6,081 bases of DNA from an uncultured Lachnospiraceae bacterium (GTDB lineage: Bacteria > Bacillota > Clostridia > Lachnospirales > Lachnospiraceae), in assembly GCA_947174615.1 (NCBI GenBank), contig CAMWJQ010000259.1, positions 1 through 6,081 on the forward strand, given 5' to 3'. Shown one piece after another: positions 5,966 through 6,081 of this stretch. Every line of letters starts with the position of its first letter. Positions within the stretch are counted from its first letter, which is position 1. Made by a program: the position numbers and the translations under genes. A model generated the notes under the pieces. The model was not told where the DNA came from. It worked only from the letters and a program-made list of their open reading frames with translations, and searched no databases.

Positions 5966-5994
5966 TTGACTAGAGAACATGAAACAAGTATAAT
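5966..5994 (+). promoter_or_regulatory. Near-consensus sigma-A promoter for the gene at the right edge
   Basis: TTGACT (5966-5971), an exact 17-base spacer and TATAAT (5989-5994) match the housekeeping consensus at 11 of 12 bases. It is the best promoter in the window. Transcription would start near 6001, giving a leader of about 68 bases before the ATG at 6069. GTTTC/GAAAC half-sites surround it (5937-5948 and 5961-5985), which may be operator sequence. Confidence 0.5.
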
Positions 5995-6068
5995 GAATAA
6001 ATATTCTTCAACAACATCAAAAAACTTAAAGCAGCACGATCGAGAAAAATGAAAGGAACAATACACAA

Positions 6069-6081
6069 ATGAATAAAATTC
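6069..6081 (+). CDS. Start of an unidentified gene, four codons in view
   Basis: ATG-AAT-AAA-ATT then the window ends. The start is supported by AAAGGA (6052-6057), 11 bases upstream, and by the strong promoter at 5966-5994 on the same strand. Nothing can be said about the product. A seven-codon frame (ATG at 6049, MKGTIHK) ends in a TGA that overlaps this ATG; it has no ribosome binding site of its own and is probably chance. Confidence 0.5.

Larger units (their letters stand above)
5783..6068. other. Intergenic control region without a gene
   Basis: This 286-base stretch contains no convincing coding sequence on either strand. It holds the minus-strand candidate promoters (5815-5878), the plus-strand sigma-A promoter (5966-5994), an inverted pair TTTTCACA (5888-5895) / TGTGAAAA (5926-5933), and the GTTTC/GAAAC cluster before and across the plus promoter. 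It reads as a divergent control region. Confidence 0.5.

Noticed and set aside
5884..6066. 60-codon minus-strand open frame in the right intergenic region
   Set aside because: No ribosome binding site, odd composition rich in Phe, Cys and Ser, and it overlaps the near-consensus plus-strand promoter.
1..6081. CRISPR array, tRNA, rRNA or integron attachment site
   Set aside because: No regularly spaced direct repeats, cloverleaf, ribosomal RNA sequence or integrase gene could be seen; the palindromic elements do not repeat in tandem.

Overview
The window looks like a piece of a low-to-mid GC, Gram-positive anaerobe of the class Clostridia, most likely a gut Lachnospiraceae. This rests on the strong AGGAGG-type ribosome binding sites, the LplB/LplC-type sugar permeases, the hemerythrin style, and the palindromic intergenic repeats. 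The assignment is an inference from style and was not checked by any search.

Layout. Positions 1-2101 carry the minus-strand end of a carbohydrate operon. Read in its own direction it is an LplB-like permease (2101-1163), an LplC-like permease (1138-221), then the N-terminus of a sialidase-like BNR protein (171-1) that runs off the left edge. The permeases would import an oligosaccharide or glycoside and the hydrolase would act on it. No solute-binding protein or ATPase is visible. Positions 2102-2710 are a long intergenic region. It holds a 282-bp palindromic MITE-like repeat with 20-bp terminal inverted repeats (element 1), a short orphan start codon with a perfect Shine-Dalgarno, and the promoter region of the next gene.

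Positions 2711-3535 (plus strand) encode a 274-aa protein made of two tandem bacteriohemerythrin domains, which probably binds O2 or senses oxygen. It ends at a strong terminator and converges on a minus-strand ABC exporter (5455-3677, 592 aa), which has its own terminator.

Upstream of the exporter lies a second palindromic element (5497-5658, element 2). Directly against it is what looks like the decayed start of a lipoprotein gene (about 5644-5782, minus). The right end (5783-6081) is non-coding and carries a near-consensus plus-strand sigma-A promoter. That promoter drives a gene that begins at 6069 and leaves the window after four codons.

The most interesting observation is that the two palindromic elements have unrelated ends and arms but share the same apical-loop motif, GGCGCA-(TA)-GCGGGCTA-YGT, in the same orientation. 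Most arm imperfections that could be G-T wobbles are wobbles on that same strand. This suggests one family of modular, strand-specific structured repeats, acting as RNA or as single-stranded DNA. [Form note: the answer gave no feature confidence values; each 0.5 is a placeholder required by the schema, not an estimate.]
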